A stretch of 64,000 nt of DNA. It comes from Clostridium liquoris (GTDB lineage: Bacteria; Bacillota; Clostridia; Clostridiales; Clostridiaceae). Numbering within the stretch: position 1 is the stretch's first letter; every line of letters begins with the position of its first letter. The notes under the pieces were generated by a model that saw only the letters and a program-made list of their open reading frames with translations, searched no databases and was not told where the DNA came from. Shown piece by piece: positions 26,601 through 36,631 of the stretch. The stretch covers positions 1 to 64,000 of the forward strand of contig NZ_PVXO01000028.1 of NCBI RefSeq assembly GCF_002995785.1, written 5' to 3'. Position numbers and translations under genes: made by a program.

Positions 26601-29600
26601 TTGCATTTATTACTTCCAGTGGGACAATGGATAAAAAGGATGATTCAATTCGTAGATATCTAGGTGCAAGATGTGAGCTTCTTGGAGCTATAAGACTTCC
26701 AAATAATACTTTCAAGGGTATGGCTGGAACTGAAGTAACTAGTGATATTATTTTCCTTAAAAAGAAGGAGTCAGTAATAGAAAGAGAAGAGCCATGGTAT
26801 GAACTTGGAATAGATGATAAGGGCCTAAGTTACAATAAATATTTTGTCGAAAATCCTCAAATGATACTTGGTGAAATGACAGAGGTATCAGGCAGATTTG
26901 GAAAGACCATTACTTGCCTGGCCAAGGATAATCATGATTTAAAAACTGAACTTTCACAAGCTATAAATAGGATTCAAGGAAAGATTGAGCCTATAAAAGT
27001 TGAAAGAGAGGAAGGAGAAAAAGAAGCTGAGATTATTCCAGCTGATGAAAATGTAAAGAACTTCTCATTCACCGAAAAAGATGGAAAGGTCTATATTAGA
27101 GAAGACTCTATAATGAGAGAAGTGGATAGGAATGATAAAGACCTAGATAAAATCAGAGATTATATAGCTCTTGGAAATGCTCTTAGAGAAGTGATTGATT
27201 TACAGTTAGAAGATAGAAGTGAAGTTGAGATTAAACTAGCTCAGAGAAAACTTAATGATATATATGATGAATTTAGCAAGAAAAATGGCTTTATAAATGG
27301 AAGAATGAATACAAGGCTTTTATCTGAGGATAGTAATTTTGCTCTTATTTCAAGTATTGAAAAACTTGAGGAAGGAAAGTTCAAGGAAAAGGGCGATATA
27401 TTTACAAAACGAACAATAAAAAAGGCTGTGCCAGTAACTCATGTGGACACACCAGACGAAGCCCTTATTCTTTCTATTGCAGAAAAAGGAAGAGTAGACC
27501 TTGGATATATGGAGGAACTTACAGACCTTGATGAAAAAGTCTTAGTAGAGAGTTTAAAAGGCAAGATCTTTCTTGATATTAAGGAATTTGACAGAGAAAA
27601 CAATGCACTTCCCTTTACAGAGAAAGAAAAGCACAATCCTATGGCCTTTAACTATGTAAGTGCTGATGAATATTTAAGTGGAAACATCAGAGATAAGATA
27701 AATGTTTTAAATGAATATATAAATTATATTAAGGGTTCTATAGGCTTTATGGATAAGGATAATTCTAATTTCAAACAAATAGAAGACAATCTTGCAAACC
27801 TCAAAATACAAAAACTGAGCCTTGAGGAAGTAATGCCAAAGGAACTCACTGCTTCAGAAATCACAGTAAGACTTGGAGCTACATGGATACCAGAAAAAGA
27901 TGTAGAAAACTTTATCTTTGAAACTCTTAAAACACCAGGATTTGCAAGATGGGATATTCATGTTAGATACTCACCTTTTACAGCTGAATGGAGAATTGAG
28001 GGTAAGAGCAAGGATGGAGGAAATGACCTTGCAAATATGACCTATGGTACTAGTAGAGTTAATGCTTATAAGATTATAGAAGATGCCCTTAACCTAAAAG
28101 ACACTAAGGTATGGGATAGGGTTATAAATCCTGATGGTAGTAGGTCTTCCATACTCAATAAAAAAGAAACAATGCTTGCAAGTCAGAAACAGGAACTTTT
28201 AAAAGAAGAGTTTAAAAATTGGATATTTAAAGATCCAGACAGGAGACACCGTTTAGAAAAGCTTTATAATGAAAAATTTAATTCTGTGCGTAACAGGGAA
28301 TATGATGGAAGTAATATTCGCTTTGAAGGCATGAATTCAGGTATTATCCTTAAAGACCATCAAAAAAATGCAGTTGCAAGAACACTTTATGGTGGAAATT
28401 CCCTTCTTGCCCATACAGTAGGTGCAGGTAAGACCTTTGAAATGATTGCTTCTGCAATGGAGTCAAAAAGGCTTGGAATGAGTAACAAGGCATTATTTGT
28501 AGTGCCTAACCATCTAACTGAACAAATAGGAAGGGACTTTATGGAACTTTATCCTGGAGCAAATATTATGGTTGCTACCAAGAAAGATTTCCAGCCTAAG
28601 AATAGAAAGAGATTCATAGGTAAGATTGCAACAGGAGAATATGATGCAGTTATTATAGGCCATTCACAATTTGAAAATATACCTATGAGTAAAGAATATC
28701 AAGAAAATCATATAAATAGGGAAATTGAAGGGATCCTAGAATACATTGAAGAGTATAAGTATGACAGAAGTCAGAATTTCACAGTAAAGCAGCTACAAAA
28801 TACTAAAAAGAAACTTGAAAGTAGACTAAAAAAACTTAACGATGATTTTAAAAAGGATGATGTAGTTACCTTTGAGGAACTAGGAATTGACAAGCTTTTT
28901 GTGGATGAAGCCCATAATTATAAAAATCTATTTCTTTATACAAAAATGAGAAATGTGGCAGGAATAGGTCAGAGTGAAGCACTCAAATCTTCTGATATGT
29001 TTATGAAATGTCGATATTTAGATGAAATGACAGGAGGAAAGGCAGTAGTATTTGCTACAGGTACTCCAGTGTCAAATAGTATGACCGAGCTTTATACCAT
29101 GCAACGCTATCTTCAATATGATGAACTTGAAAAGAATAACCTACAACATTTTGATTCATGGGCAAGTACATTTGGTGAAACTGTAACGGCAGTAGAGCTT
29201 TCACCTGAAGGAGATAAATATAGAGCTAAAACAAGGTTTAGCAAATTCTATAACCTTCCTGAGCTTATGGCCATGTTTAAAGAAGTGGCAGATATAAAAA
29301 CAGCTGATATGCTTGATTTAAAAGTTCCTGAAGCAGAATATGAAACTATAGTGACAAAGCCTACAGATGAACAGAAAGAGGTCTTAAAAGGCATCTCGGA
29401 GCGAGCAGACAGGGTAAGGGATAGAAGGGTTGAACCAGAAGAAGATAATATGTTAAAAATCACGAATGACGGTAAAAAACTAGCCCTTGACCAAAGGCTT
29501 ATCAATCCTCTTTTACCTGATGATCCTGATAGCAAGGTCAATGTATGTGTAAAAAATATTTTTTCTATCTGGGATAAAACAAGGGATAATCGTTCAACTC

Positions 29601-31372
29601 AACTAGTATTTTCTGATATGTCTACCCCAAAGAATGATGGAAGTTTTAATGTTTATGATGATATAAGGGACAAGCTTTTGAATATGGGTATTCCAGAAAA
29701 AGAAATAGCATTTATCCATGATGCTAATACAGAAAAACAGAAGGATGAACTATTTTCTAAAGTCCGTAAAGGCCATGTAAGGATTCTTTTAGGGTCTACC
29801 CAAAAGATGGGAACAGGTACTAATGTACAAAATAGACTTATTGCTACCCATGACCTTGATGTACCTTGGAGACCTGCAGACTTAGAGCAGAGAGCAGGTC
29901 GTATTGTAAGACGTGGTAATAAAAATGACAAGGTTAAGATATTTAGATATGTTACTGAGAATACTTTTGATAGTTATTTGTGGCAGACAATAGAAAATAA
30001 GCAGAAATTCATCTCACAGATTATGACTTCAAAAACACCTGCTAGAGTGGCGGAAGATGTTGATGAGAATACTCTTTCTTATGCTGAAATTAAAGCCCTT
30101 GCAACAGGTAACCCTTTAATAAAAGAAAAGATGGACCTGGATATTGAAGTAACCAAATTAAAAATGCTTGAAGGAAACTACAAGAGCAATCTTTATAGCT
30201 TGGAAGATAAGATTATAAAGACCTATCCAAGAGAAATTGAAAAATATAAGAAGCTTATTGAAGGTGCTAAAAGTGATATTGATAGAACTAGGGCACAGGG
30301 AACGGGTGATAATAAGTTTACTTCCATAAAAATCGGCGATGAAATAATTACAGATAGAAAACTTGCAGGAGATAAAATCCTTGAAGCAGTTAAGGGGGTG
30401 AAACTAGGAGATAAAAAGCTTATTGGAGAATACAGAGGATTTCCTATAGAAGTAACCTATAACTTCCTTACAAATGAGCATAATTTTAATTTAAAAGGCT
30501 CAAACAATCATTATGGAGATTTAGGACAAAATAGGGATGGAAATATTACAAGAATGGATAATGTCTTGGAGAGGATTCCTGATAGTTTAAAAAGATTTGA
30601 AGAAAAGCTTGAAGCTACCAAAGAACAAATTGAAATTGCTAAGGAAGAAGTAAAGAAACCTTTTGATAAGGCTGAGGAATTAAAAAACAAGACAATAAGA
30701 CTTGCAGAAATTAATAGACTTCTTGATATGGGTGAAGTGGAAGATTTAGAAAATCTAAATCCCCTTATTGAGGATATTAAAATGCTTATTATTGATTATT
30801 GTAATAAGGAATTTGGAGAAGATTATGCTTATGATGACTTCAATAAACTTTTCCCTAATGAAGGCCATATTGGACTTGCCTATACAACTACAGAAGATGG
30901 GAAACACGAAATACAATATGAAATAAGTCTTAAAGATTATTCATGGACACAGTATGTAGATAATAAAGAAGTATCTCATGGAAGTTATCTTGAAAGTGAG
31001 GAGGATGAGTCTGTAAGCAAAGAAGAAGCCCTTAAAAATCTTAAACTTGAACTTGAACATGGAGATTTTGATGAATATGTAAGGGTTGATGAGAAAGACT
31101 TAAGAGAGAAACTTGGGCTTGAAATTGATGATGATGGGAATTTCTATGATCCACTTTCAAAAGACCTAGATAATGATGGTATTCCAGATAGATATGATAA
31201 TGATTTTAGAAGTAGTAATTACTTTGAATCAACTTATGATGTTGATGGCCTTAAGAAGGATGATAAGGAATCTACACTTGGGCAACTAGAAAAGTTTAAA
31301 GCCAAAGTTAAAGAAGAATCAAGCCCATTACAGGATGAGAAAGATAAAGAAAAGAATAAGGGTGCAAGATAA
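23633..31372 (+). CDS. Giant N6-methylase-like/SNF2-type helicase protein of the ICE (2579 aa)
   Basis: The N-terminal 110 residues resemble the ArdC-type ssDNA-binding fold ([33 protein letters not shown]). A low-complexity Arg/Asp/Gly stretch (about 260-430) follows. A methylase-like domain has [16 protein letters not shown] and [10 protein letters not shown] (about 885-965). The helicase part carries Walker [17 protein letters not shown] (about 1595), VDEAHNYKN (about 1760) and [20 protein letters not shown] (about 2090). The C-terminus has a [12 protein letters not shown] Asp-rich motif. Such proteins are universal in Tn1549-like ICEs, probably acting in DNA processing or anti-restriction; the exact activity is unproven. 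AGGAGG precedes the ATG. Confidence 0.9.
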   Translation: MRINDFEHLIQEIKAKALSSSDEYISLMRTVGNNYKYDFTSQLSIYDKNTSARACGEFDFWRRKFNRTVKRGERGIPIYKNYGEYGKVTYIFDLSQTVSMTRATNQVELWELTNGEDSLRGVLGFDGAFSEDEMKNMTIDEILENIAYTEVINKGNYLLNELKIAPNYRKIFNDFLTESFKIGYAARLDINYEADRNKINDILGSLDEISLTIVGNELNLMVANILERTVAIDKDIDKNKVLTKGAIERYNENREITDKEEKIGGIDDEFRGNVGRISDGREGRERVSDDIWGMRDIGRDNLEDEGSNRESSNEGSDTPDSQIRPGETELHGRGEREIIPRDVPGEKPYEASSRSGRDSQEVHRDGETEDDGKLWTDRGTEGRRLDEVDRTHGEPESRVKGDGNEGVRLQLDEGISIDEDQGVDDESASFFVPEYYSKVNPQELMNEAILENVPRLGETEEISAADKTVHVAYIIPFRSNWTWYLTEYDPETEDAYGLVAGLEPEWGYFNLKELREIGAERLVLEDFPKTFKELRDSEVKKQLSEEEIHRVFFGELDDFTRNEVSQEVDPEILFMQGEEQIDEELIAAKVGTEFIIIPKSNLNHIELDKDERQVLVDSVEYQLYKGKNFEDSREIEIFMDEEGYKTYKINDYLIDLKDQELNRVPIARDDVIKMWDNPFIITSVREDMLLIEMLPYELKEEYIIDARQVRRLQFESIDEFNEFIYTTELYDFDEEKAKEDEQMTFSFGGFEDIEDRQQDERETPRIENFVITDEIIPESLPPQERLENNINAIKVLKILEKENREANREEQEILAKYVGWGGLSEVFDESKTGQWERARNFLKENLSPSEYEDCEESTLTAFYTPKTVIDGIYQALENMGFENGNILEPSCGVGSFMGSLPESMKKSKVYGVELDSISGNIARKLYPENNVQVKGFEETSFSNNFFDVAIGNVPFGEFKVNDRLYDKNNFLIHDYFFAKSIDKVRSGGVIAFITSSGTMDKKDDSIRRYLGARCELLGAIRLPNNTFKGMAGTEVTSDIIFLKKKESVIEREEPWYELGIDDKGLSYNKYFVENPQMILGEMTEVSGRFGKTITCLAKDNHDLKTELSQAINRIQGKIEPIKVEREEGEKEAEIIPADENVKNFSFTEKDGKVYIREDSIMREVDRNDKDLDKIRDYIALGNALREVIDLQLEDRSEVEIKLAQRKLNDIYDEFSKKNGFINGRMNTRLLSEDSNFALISSIEKLEEGKFKEKGDIFTKRTIKKAVPVTHVDTPDEALILSIAEKGRVDLGYMEELTDLDEKVLVESLKGKIFLDIKEFDRENNALPFTEKEKHNPMAFNYVSADEYLSGNIRDKINVLNEYINYIKGSIGFMDKDNSNFKQIEDNLANLKIQKLSLEEVMPKELTASEITVRLGATWIPEKDVENFIFETLKTPGFARWDIHVRYSPFTAEWRIEGKSKDGGNDLANMTYGTSRVNAYKIIEDALNLKDTKVWDRVINPDGSRSSILNKKETMLASQKQELLKEEFKNWIFKDPDRRHRLEKLYNEKFNSVRNREYDGSNIRFEGMNSGIILKDHQKNAVARTLYGGNSLLAHTVGAGKTFEMIASAMESKRLGMSNKALFVVPNHLTEQIGRDFMELYPGANIMVATKKDFQPKNRKRFIGKIATGEYDAVIIGHSQFENIPMSKEYQENHINREIEGILEYIEEYKYDRSQNFTVKQLQNTKKKLESRLKKLNDDFKKDDVVTFEELGIDKLFVDEAHNYKNLFLYTKMRNVAGIGQSEALKSSDMFMKCRYLDEMTGGKAVVFATGTPVSNSMTELYTMQRYLQYDELEKNNLQHFDSWASTFGETVTAVELSPEGDKYRAKTRFSKFYNLPELMAMFKEVADIKTADMLDLKVPEAEYETIVTKPTDEQKEVLKGISERADRVRDRRVEPEEDNMLKITNDGKKLALDQRLINPLLPDDPDSKVNVCVKNIFSIWDKTRDNRSTQLVFSDMSTPKNDGSFNVYDDIRDKLLNMGIPEKEIAFIHDANTEKQKDELFSKVRKGHVRILLGSTQKMGTGTNVQNRLIATHDLDVPWRPADLEQRAGRIVRRGNKNDKVKIFRYVTENTFDSYLWQTIENKQKFISQIMTSKTPARVAEDVDENTLSYAEIKALATGNPLIKEKMDLDIEVTKLKMLEGNYKSNLYSLEDKIIKTYPREIEKYKKLIEGAKSDIDRTRAQGTGDNKFTSIKIGDEIITDRKLAGDKILEAVKGVKLGDKKLIGEYRGFPIEVTYNFLTNEHNFNLKGSNNHYGDLGQNRDGNITRMDNVLERIPDSLKRFEEKLEATKEQIEIAKEEVKKPFDKAEELKNKTIRLAEINRLLDMGEVEDLENLNPLIEDIKMLIIDYCNKEFGEDYAYDDFNKLFPNEGHIGLAYTTTEDGKHEIQYEISLKDYSWTQYVDNKEVSHGSYLESEEDESVSKEEALKNLKLELEHGDFDEYVRVDEKDLREKLGLEIDDDGNFYDPLSKDLDNDGIPDRYDNDFRSSNYFESTYDVDGLKKDDKESTLGQLEKFKAKVKEESSPLQDEKDKEKNKGAR
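24435..24866 (+). CDS. TnpV-like protein encoded in another frame inside the helicase gene
   Basis: 143 residues on the same strand but a different frame from the surrounding helicase gene. AGGAGGG at 24421-24427 gives a seven-base spacing to ATG 24435; an ATG at 24432 is possible. The C-terminal third, [20 protein letters not shown] then [17 protein letters not shown], matches what I recall of the end of TnpV family transposon proteins (G-(I/L)-TE-x-LKAE, W-x-G-x-M-x-N, E-x-x-YN). It overlaps exactly the low-complexity part of the helicase, which can tolerate a second reading. TnpV's function is unknown. A shadow frame would not be expected to show both a ribosome site and family similarity. 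Confidence 0.65.
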   Translation: MSFEEMLEEYLMEEKVENEYQMIFGECETSEEITLKMKEVTEKVLMKDQTHLTHRFAQARLNFMVEEKERLFQEMFLEKSLMKHLLEVEEIAKRFIEMEKPRMMESFGLTEELKAEDWMKWTGLMENLNHELREMAMKEYVYN

Positions 31373-31434
31373 TATATTACTTTGATTTTTGGTGAATTCT
31401 ATGAATTCATAAAAAACGAAGTCCACAGGGGTTA

Positions 31435-31498
31435 TCAGGGGGTGTAGCCTCCTGATGTTCTAATAAAAAGCTCTGAGGAAACTCGGAGCTTAACTTTT
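31435..31498 (+). terminator. Two hairpins, the second an intrinsic terminator, after the helicase gene
   Basis: First hairpin: TCAGGGGG (31435-31442) with CCTCCTGA (31448-31455), eight pairs and a five-base loop. Second: AAGCTCTGAG (31468-31477) and CTCGGAGCTT (31482-31491) pair over 10 bp with a GAAA tetraloop, followed by AACTTTTT. The second is a convincing rho-independent terminator. The stretch 31373-31560 contains nothing else I can identify apart from a short ATGAATTCAT palindrome near 31400. Confidence 0.7.
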
Positions 31499-31560
31499 TG
31501 GGAAAATAGTAAACTAAGGGTTTAAAACAAATAAGAATAAAAACTATAAGGAGGAGTTTT

Positions 31561-31737
31561 ATGCTTAACAAAAAAAACAAAAATAGATTGCTCCAATACT
31601 TTGGCCTTAATAGCCATAGTGAAATGATGGCATATATTAGAGAAAATCCAGAGGATGAAAAAGTTAAGGAAATAAAAGAATTATTCAAACCTCACCTTAC
31701 AAATCTTGATGAGGAGGTGTATGGGAATGAAAAATAA
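31561..31737 (+). CDS. Small uncharacterised protein upstream of the RadC-like gene
   Basis: 58 residues starting MLNKKNKNRLLQYFGLNSHS and ending LDEEVYGNEK. AAGGAGGAG lies seven bases before the ATG, and the stop overlaps the start of the next gene by 11 bases, so translation is probably coupled. No membrane segment or named family is recognised. The tight packing and good ribosome site make it a likely real gene. Confidence 0.65.
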   Translation: MLNKKNKNRLLQYFGLNSHSEMMAYIRENPEDEKVKEIKELFKPHLTNLDEEVYGNEK

Positions 31738-33556
31738 TTTGTATAAAGAATTTAATTGTAATAGCAAGGAAGAACTTTATGAAAAAATAAAAAATCGAGA
31801 TGATGAAATAAGACCTCTTATAGAATTCCTAGATTATGCTAGAGCTAATATTAAAAATAGTAGACAAGCAATAAATAGTCCTGATACCTTTGTAGACTAT
31901 GTAAAGTCAATAACTTTACCTACTAAAGATACTGGGACTATTATTTTTGCAAATACAAAAAACCATCCTGTTCATCTTAAGAGAACTAGACTAAGTTGGA
32001 AAAACAGCATAAAAGAGGCCTTAAGAGAGGGCTTAATGGCAGGAGCTAATAGTGTATTTCTAGCATTTTCTAATGATACTCCTAATAAAAGAATAGAGGA
32101 AACTAAAGAATATTTTGAAAAAATAGGAATGAAGATTATAGATACTATTGGCTACAATAAAGAAAATAATAGTTTCATATCAAAGGTAGCAGGAAGAAGC
32201 TACTATTCGACTAAGACCTATGAAATAGCCAGTGATTCAGAAAATGCTTATGGAGAAAAGGATTATAGCCTTAAGGATAAGTATGAAGATTTTACAAGCT
32301 ATTTTGCTAGTAATGAACTTATAGATTTAAATGTGGTAGAAAATGTAGAAGAAATAAAGGAAGTTTTAAAAATAGGATTTCAACACCATCAACAAGAGAT
32401 TTTTGGTGTTCTAATTTATGATAGTAATGAAAAGATTATTGGAGCAGAAGAGCTTTTTAAAGGAGCTACTGATGCTGCAATAGTAGATTTAAAAATTATA
32501 GCTAGGACTCTATTTAATTATCAGGATGTAAAGGGAATGGCAGTATTTCATAATCATCCTAGTGGCAATCCTACTCCTAGCAGGGAAGATATAGAAATGA
32601 CTAAAAAGATAAAAAATGTAACTGAAATTTTTGAAATAGAACTTCTGGATCATTTTATAATTGGCAAAGAAAAAACCCTATCTTTTTCACAAGAAGTTAG
32701 TGGTTTTCAAAGTGAAAATCTGAGCTATCAAGATAAGCTAGGGCAAATGTCAATTGTTAAAGAAGATAAGAATATTTATGATAGGGAAAAAGTTACTCTT
32801 GAGGTTGGAGATAAAATAAAAACTGCTCTATCAGATGAAACTATTGTTTTGGATATAGATAAAGACAATGCTATTTTATTCGATGGAAGACAATTTGTTG
32901 AGGTTTATGGCTTACAGAGTGATAATGGAAAGTTTTTTTGGAATCATGGCAACTATTCTGATAGCTATCCTCAAAAGAAAGATAGTCAGATAATAGATAC
33001 TATAAATAAGATGATAGATGAGGACTACGAGGGTTTCGTTAAAGCTTTGATTACAATAGAAACGGGAATAGATAATCCAGACCTATTAGATGAGCTTTAC
33101 GATAGATTTATGCATAATGATGGGGTAAATCTAATAAATGACTATTTTGACGAGGTTATATATGATTTAGAGTATGATATTACAACTGGTAAAGAAAAAG
33201 ATATTGAACCAGTGGAAATATCAACCAAGGAGAATGAGCTTTTTAGCAAGATGGATGGCTTTATAAATTCCTATACAGAACTATCTAATGCTATGTATGA
33301 TGCGGACTATGATTTTGCAGATTCCTATCCATTAGAGAAGTCCTTTCATGATATAGACTTCATAGGCTGGGTTGAAGCTACTAAGACGAATTTATTTAAA
33401 ACAGAAAAAGAAATGGATGAGGGAAGATTTGGTAAGGAATATAAAAAAGAATCAACTATTGCAAAACTTAATAAACTTAAAGACAAGGTAGCAAAGGACA
33501 GTATAGGAAAACCACAAGAGAAAGTAGAAAATAATAAGAATGATAGAGAAATGTAA
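31727..33556 (+). CDS. RadC-like JAB/MPN domain protein of the ICE
   Basis: 609 residues from ATG 31727, nine bases after AGGAGG; the open frame extends to a TTG at 31706. Residues about 200-330 form a RadC/JAMM domain: FGVLIYDSNEKIIGAEELFK, then the metal motif HNHPSGNPTPSREDIEMT and ELLDHFIIGKEKTLSFSQ. The N-terminal 190 residues contain a domain of unknown role (TIIFANTKNHPVHLKRTRLS). The C-terminal part is acidic with a domain also seen in ICE helicases (WNHGNYSDSYPQKKDS). RadC-like proteins are frequent in mobile elements and their function is unsettled. This is the last backbone gene before the restriction cargo. Confidence 0.8.
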   Translation: MKNNLYKEFNCNSKEELYEKIKNRDDEIRPLIEFLDYARANIKNSRQAINSPDTFVDYVKSITLPTKDTGTIIFANTKNHPVHLKRTRLSWKNSIKEALREGLMAGANSVFLAFSNDTPNKRIEETKEYFEKIGMKIIDTIGYNKENNSFISKVAGRSYYSTKTYEIASDSENAYGEKDYSLKDKYEDFTSYFASNELIDLNVVENVEEIKEVLKIGFQHHQQEIFGVLIYDSNEKIIGAEELFKGATDAAIVDLKIIARTLFNYQDVKGMAVFHNHPSGNPTPSREDIEMTKKIKNVTEIFEIELLDHFIIGKEKTLSFSQEVSGFQSENLSYQDKLGQMSIVKEDKNIYDREKVTLEVGDKIKTALSDETIVLDIDKDNAILFDGRQFVEVYGLQSDNGKFFWNHGNYSDSYPQKKDSQIIDTINKMIDEDYEGFVKALITIETGIDNPDLLDELYDRFMHNDGVNLINDYFDEVIYDLEYDITTGKEKDIEPVEISTKENELFSKMDGFINSYTELSNAMYDADYDFADSYPLEKSFHDIDFIGWVEATKTNLFKTEKEMDEGRFGKEYKKESTIAKLNKLKDKVAKDSIGKPQEKVENNKNDREM

Positions 33557-33586
33557 TGATAGTAGCATAAGCAACTATTGGGTATG

Positions 33587-33612
33587 GGGCAGACTTAGGT
33601 CTGTCCTTTTTT
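33587..33612 (+). terminator. Intrinsic terminator after the RadC-like gene
   Basis: GGGCAGAC (33587-33594) pairs with GTCTGTCC (33599-33606), one pair G-U, with a TTAG loop and six T after it. It closes the backbone transcript before the type IIS restriction cassette. Confidence 0.8.
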
Positions 33613-33650
33613 GTTTCATTATAAAAGAATAGAAAAACGTCCCATCTATA

Positions 33651-33679
33651 TTGTCTCGAATTAAAAAATATGGTATTAT
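33651..33679 (+). promoter_or_regulatory. Promoter of the type IIS methylase gene, containing GTCTC
   Basis: TTGTCT at 33651-33656 and TATTAT at 33674-33679 are separated by 17 bases, giving a good sigma-A type promoter 26 bases before the start codon. GTCTC (33653-33657), the core of the sites recognised by the Alw26I family, overlaps the -35 box. Confidence 0.55.
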
Positions 33680-33706
33680 ATAAATATAGGAGGTATTATA
33701 CCATAT
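33668..33706 (+). repeat. Inverted and direct repeats around the methylase ribosome site
   Basis: ATATGGTAT (33668-33676) and ATACCATAT (33698-33706) form a perfect 9-bp inverted repeat across the -10 box, ribosome site and start codon. The same bases hold GGTATTATA twice in direct order (33672-33680 and 33692-33700). This may be an operator or an RNA hairpin hiding the ribosome site. Confidence 0.45.
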
Positions 33707-36617
33707 GAACGAAACTATTGAAAAAGAATTATGGAGCGAATTAGAAAAATCAAGTATAAAATTTCAATCTAAATTAGATAGTAAATATAAAAGGAATAAT
33801 GGCATTTATTATACTGGACTAGAATTAGCAGATAAAATTATAAAAAATCTGTTTGAAAATACTAAAATAAAAGAACCGGTATGGAAAAATACTTTTTTTG
33901 AACCTTGTGGTGGTGTTGGAAACTTTATATTTGCTTATTTGAAATATATATATAGTAATTATAAATTAACTGAAGAAGAAGCAAGAATACTTATTAAAAA
34001 TATTTATTATTGTGAATTAGATTTCAATGCTAAAGAACTCTATGTTTCAAATATAAAAAAGCTTACAAAAATATTTTTTAACATTGAAATAGAAGAAGAT
34101 GATTTAAATATAGGGGAATCTTTGGTCTATAATTTAAACCAGGAAAAAGTTGAATATATTGATGTGAATAAATATTTTGGGAAAGATAAATTTGATATAA
34201 TAGTAACAAATCCACCATATAAAAGCTTAAGAGCTGAAAAAAGAAACTATGATTTTGAAACTGATTTTATGGCAGACAAAGTAAAATATGAAGAAATTAA
34301 AAAACAAGCAAGTGAAAGATACAGCTTATCAAAACAAGTTAGTTCTAATATTTTCAAATATTTTGTAGAAGAAATATTGCTTAATTATTCTAATGAAAAT
34401 AGTAATATTGGTATTTTAATTCCTTCAAGTATTTTGACAGATAAATCATGCGAGGGATTAAGAAAAGAAATTTTAGAAAAAAATGGCTTAAGAGTGATAT
34501 GCAACATTCCTGAAACTAATAAATATATTAAAGCTCAACAGTCATTAACATATTTGATAATTGAAAAAAGCAAAAAAACAAACAAAGTCAGAATCTCCGA
34601 TTTGAAAAATAAAGACATAATTATAGATGTAAAAGATTTTGTCAATAAAGATCATGGATACTCAATGATGGTTTTAAAAGAGGAAGAATATACTTTATTG
34701 AATAAAATGATGTCTTTTAAAAAATTGAAAGAGTTCGAATGCATTGTTAATATGCGAGGTGAACTTGACTTAACATTAAACAAGTCTGATATTATAAGTG
34801 CCAAAACTGAATATAAGTTGGTAAAAGGTAGAAATATTGATCGATATGAATTATTAGATTGTAATAATGGATTTGTAACGAATGAATTTGTAAAAAAGAG
34901 TCCTAAGAAATATTACATTGAGAATGAGAGAATAGCTTGTCAACAAATAGTAAATGTAAATAAAGAAAGAAGGTTAATGTTTACTTTTATGCCTTGTAAT
35001 TATGTGTTAGGTAATTCATGCAATTTTATTTATGTGAAAGAAAATAAAAAAGGAATAGATATTTATTATTTACTTGGATTATTGAATTCAAAATTGTTAA
35101 ATTGGTATTTTAAGTTATTTAGTAGCAATAACCATGTTAATAATTATGAGTTGGATAACTTACCGATACCAATACATGATATTGCGAAAATGAAGCAAGT
35201 ATCTGAGATAGCATTTAAAAATAGTCAAGAATATAGCAAGCTTAATGATGAGAAAATTGATGATTTAGTAAATGAGCTGTTTGGACTAGAGAATATTTCA
35301 AAGACAAAAATGAATGCAGAATTAAACACAAACAAAGAAGACTATGAAAAACATATGAATAATAAACCAATATATGAGCAATTATCAATTTTTTCTAAAT
35401 TTCGAAGTGAACTTGACAATAAAGTTGACGAAGTAACTAAGCTAAAACAAAAGTATATTACTAATAATTTTGTTATTAATAATAAAAGTTACAAAATGAG
35501 TGATTTAGATATGGAGATTATTACATCGGTACCAGCTGGTGGGAATTGGCAAAATATTCCTCAAGAAACAATGAATAAGTCCAAAAGACTTTTAGGAATA
35601 CAAAAAACAGGTGGAAGAACAACTTTATATGGTAGACTACAATATGATAAACCAAGTTATACAATAACCACATATTTCAATAGACCTGGTAATGGTTGCT
35701 ATATTCATCCAGTTAACAATCGAGTTTTAACAACACGTGAAGCAGCAAGATTACAGTGTTTTCCAGATGATTATTATTTCTATGGGAATCAAAAAGATAT
35801 TTTAAACCAGATAGGTAATGCTGTTCCTCCAGTAATAGGATATTTGATAGGGGAAAAAATTATTAAATCTCTGGGTTGTGGTATTTCGTTAGATTTGTTT
35901 TCAGGTGCGGGTGGTTTACTTTATGGGATGAAAAAAGCGGGGATAACACATGCTTTGGCAAATGATTTTGATAAAAGTGCTTGTGTTACTTTAAAGGTTA
36001 ATAATCCTGAAATTGAAGTCTTATATGGGGATATAACTAAGGAGGCAGTAAAAACTGAAATTATTAATAAAGGAATATATAAAAATACAGATATTATTTG
36101 TGGTGGGCCTCCTTGTCAAGGATTTTCACTAGCAGGTTTTAGAAGAAGTGATGATCCAAGAAATAAATTATTTAGAGACTTTTATGATGTTGTAAAAAGT
36201 GTTAAACCTAAAGTCTTTGTATTTGAAAATGTTATTGGAATTCTTAGTTATAAAAAGGGAAAAACTTATGAAGAAATAAAAACTTTGTTTAAAGAACTTG
36301 GGTACAATGTTCATGGTGAGGCTTTAATGTTTAATGAATATGGAGTTCCACAAAAAAGAAAAAGAGTTATTGTGATTGGTGTAAGAAACGATTTGAATAT
36401 CAGTCCAGAATCGTTGTACCCAGATAAAATAACAGAAAGTAAAGAAACTCAAATAACTGTTAAGGATGCAATAGGAGACTTGGAAAAAATCGAGTTAAAT
36501 AAAAATGTTATAATACCTAAAAGTGAATCAGAATTTCAAAGGTTTATAAAAAATCATATATCTTATGAAGAATATGTATTAAATCTTTCTTCAAAAAATA
36601 AAAGAGGACAGATTTAA
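33705..36617 (+). CDS. Type IIS bifunctional DNA methylase: m6A domain fused to permuted m5C domain
   Basis: 970 residues. Residues about 1-590 are an N6-adenine methylase: motif I TFFEPCGGVGNF (about 63-74) and motif IV IIVTNPPYKS (about 166-174), followed by a target-recognition region (MRGELDLTLN, LVKGRNIDRYEL). Residues about 595-970 are a cytosine-5 methylase in permuted order: motif IX/X LTTREAARLQCFPDD (about 674) and QIGNAVPPVIGY come before motif I SLDLFSGAGGL (about 727), motif IV GGPPCQGFS (about 799), VI FENVIG and VIII VPQKRKRVIVIG. One polypeptide would thus methylate A on one strand and C on the other, as known for the Alw26I/Esp3I group with asymmetric sites. The endonuclease of that family lies convergent 14 bases downstream. 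Confidence 0.85.
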   Translation: MNETIEKELWSELEKSSIKFQSKLDSKYKRNNGIYYTGLELADKIIKNLFENTKIKEPVWKNTFFEPCGGVGNFIFAYLKYIYSNYKLTEEEARILIKNIYYCELDFNAKELYVSNIKKLTKIFFNIEIEEDDLNIGESLVYNLNQEKVEYIDVNKYFGKDKFDIIVTNPPYKSLRAEKRNYDFETDFMADKVKYEEIKKQASERYSLSKQVSSNIFKYFVEEILLNYSNENSNIGILIPSSILTDKSCEGLRKEILEKNGLRVICNIPETNKYIKAQQSLTYLIIEKSKKTNKVRISDLKNKDIIIDVKDFVNKDHGYSMMVLKEEEYTLLNKMMSFKKLKEFECIVNMRGELDLTLNKSDIISAKTEYKLVKGRNIDRYELLDCNNGFVTNEFVKKSPKKYYIENERIACQQIVNVNKERRLMFTFMPCNYVLGNSCNFIYVKENKKGIDIYYLLGLLNSKLLNWYFKLFSSNNHVNNYELDNLPIPIHDIAKMKQVSEIAFKNSQEYSKLNDEKIDDLVNELFGLENISKTKMNAELNTNKEDYEKHMNNKPIYEQLSIFSKFRSELDNKVDEVTKLKQKYITNNFVINNKSYKMSDLDMEIITSVPAGGNWQNIPQETMNKSKRLLGIQKTGGRTTLYGRLQYDKPSYTITTYFNRPGNGCYIHPVNNRVLTTREAARLQCFPDDYYFYGNQKDILNQIGNAVPPVIGYLIGEKIIKSLGCGISLDLFSGAGGLLYGMKKAGITHALANDFDKSACVTLKVNNPEIEVLYGDITKEAVKTEIINKGIYKNTDIICGGPPCQGFSLAGFRRSDDPRNKLFRDFYDVVKSVKPKVFVFENVIGILSYKKGKTYEEIKTLFKELGYNVHGEALMFNEYGVPQKRKRVIVIGVRNDLNISPESLYPDKITESKETQITVKDAIGDLEKIELNKNVIIPKSESEFQRFIKNHISYEEYVLNLSSKNKRGQI

Positions 36618-36630
36618 TCTGTCCCTCTTT
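36601..36630. terminator. Bidirectional terminator between methylase and endonuclease
   Basis: AAAGAGG then ACAGAT (36601-36613) pairs with ATCTGT then CCCTCTTT (36617-36630) with one bulged C. A run of A on the left and TTTATT on the right serve both directions. The methylase stop codon lies inside the hairpin and the endonuclease stop directly after it. Confidence 0.75.
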
Positions 36631-36631
36631 A

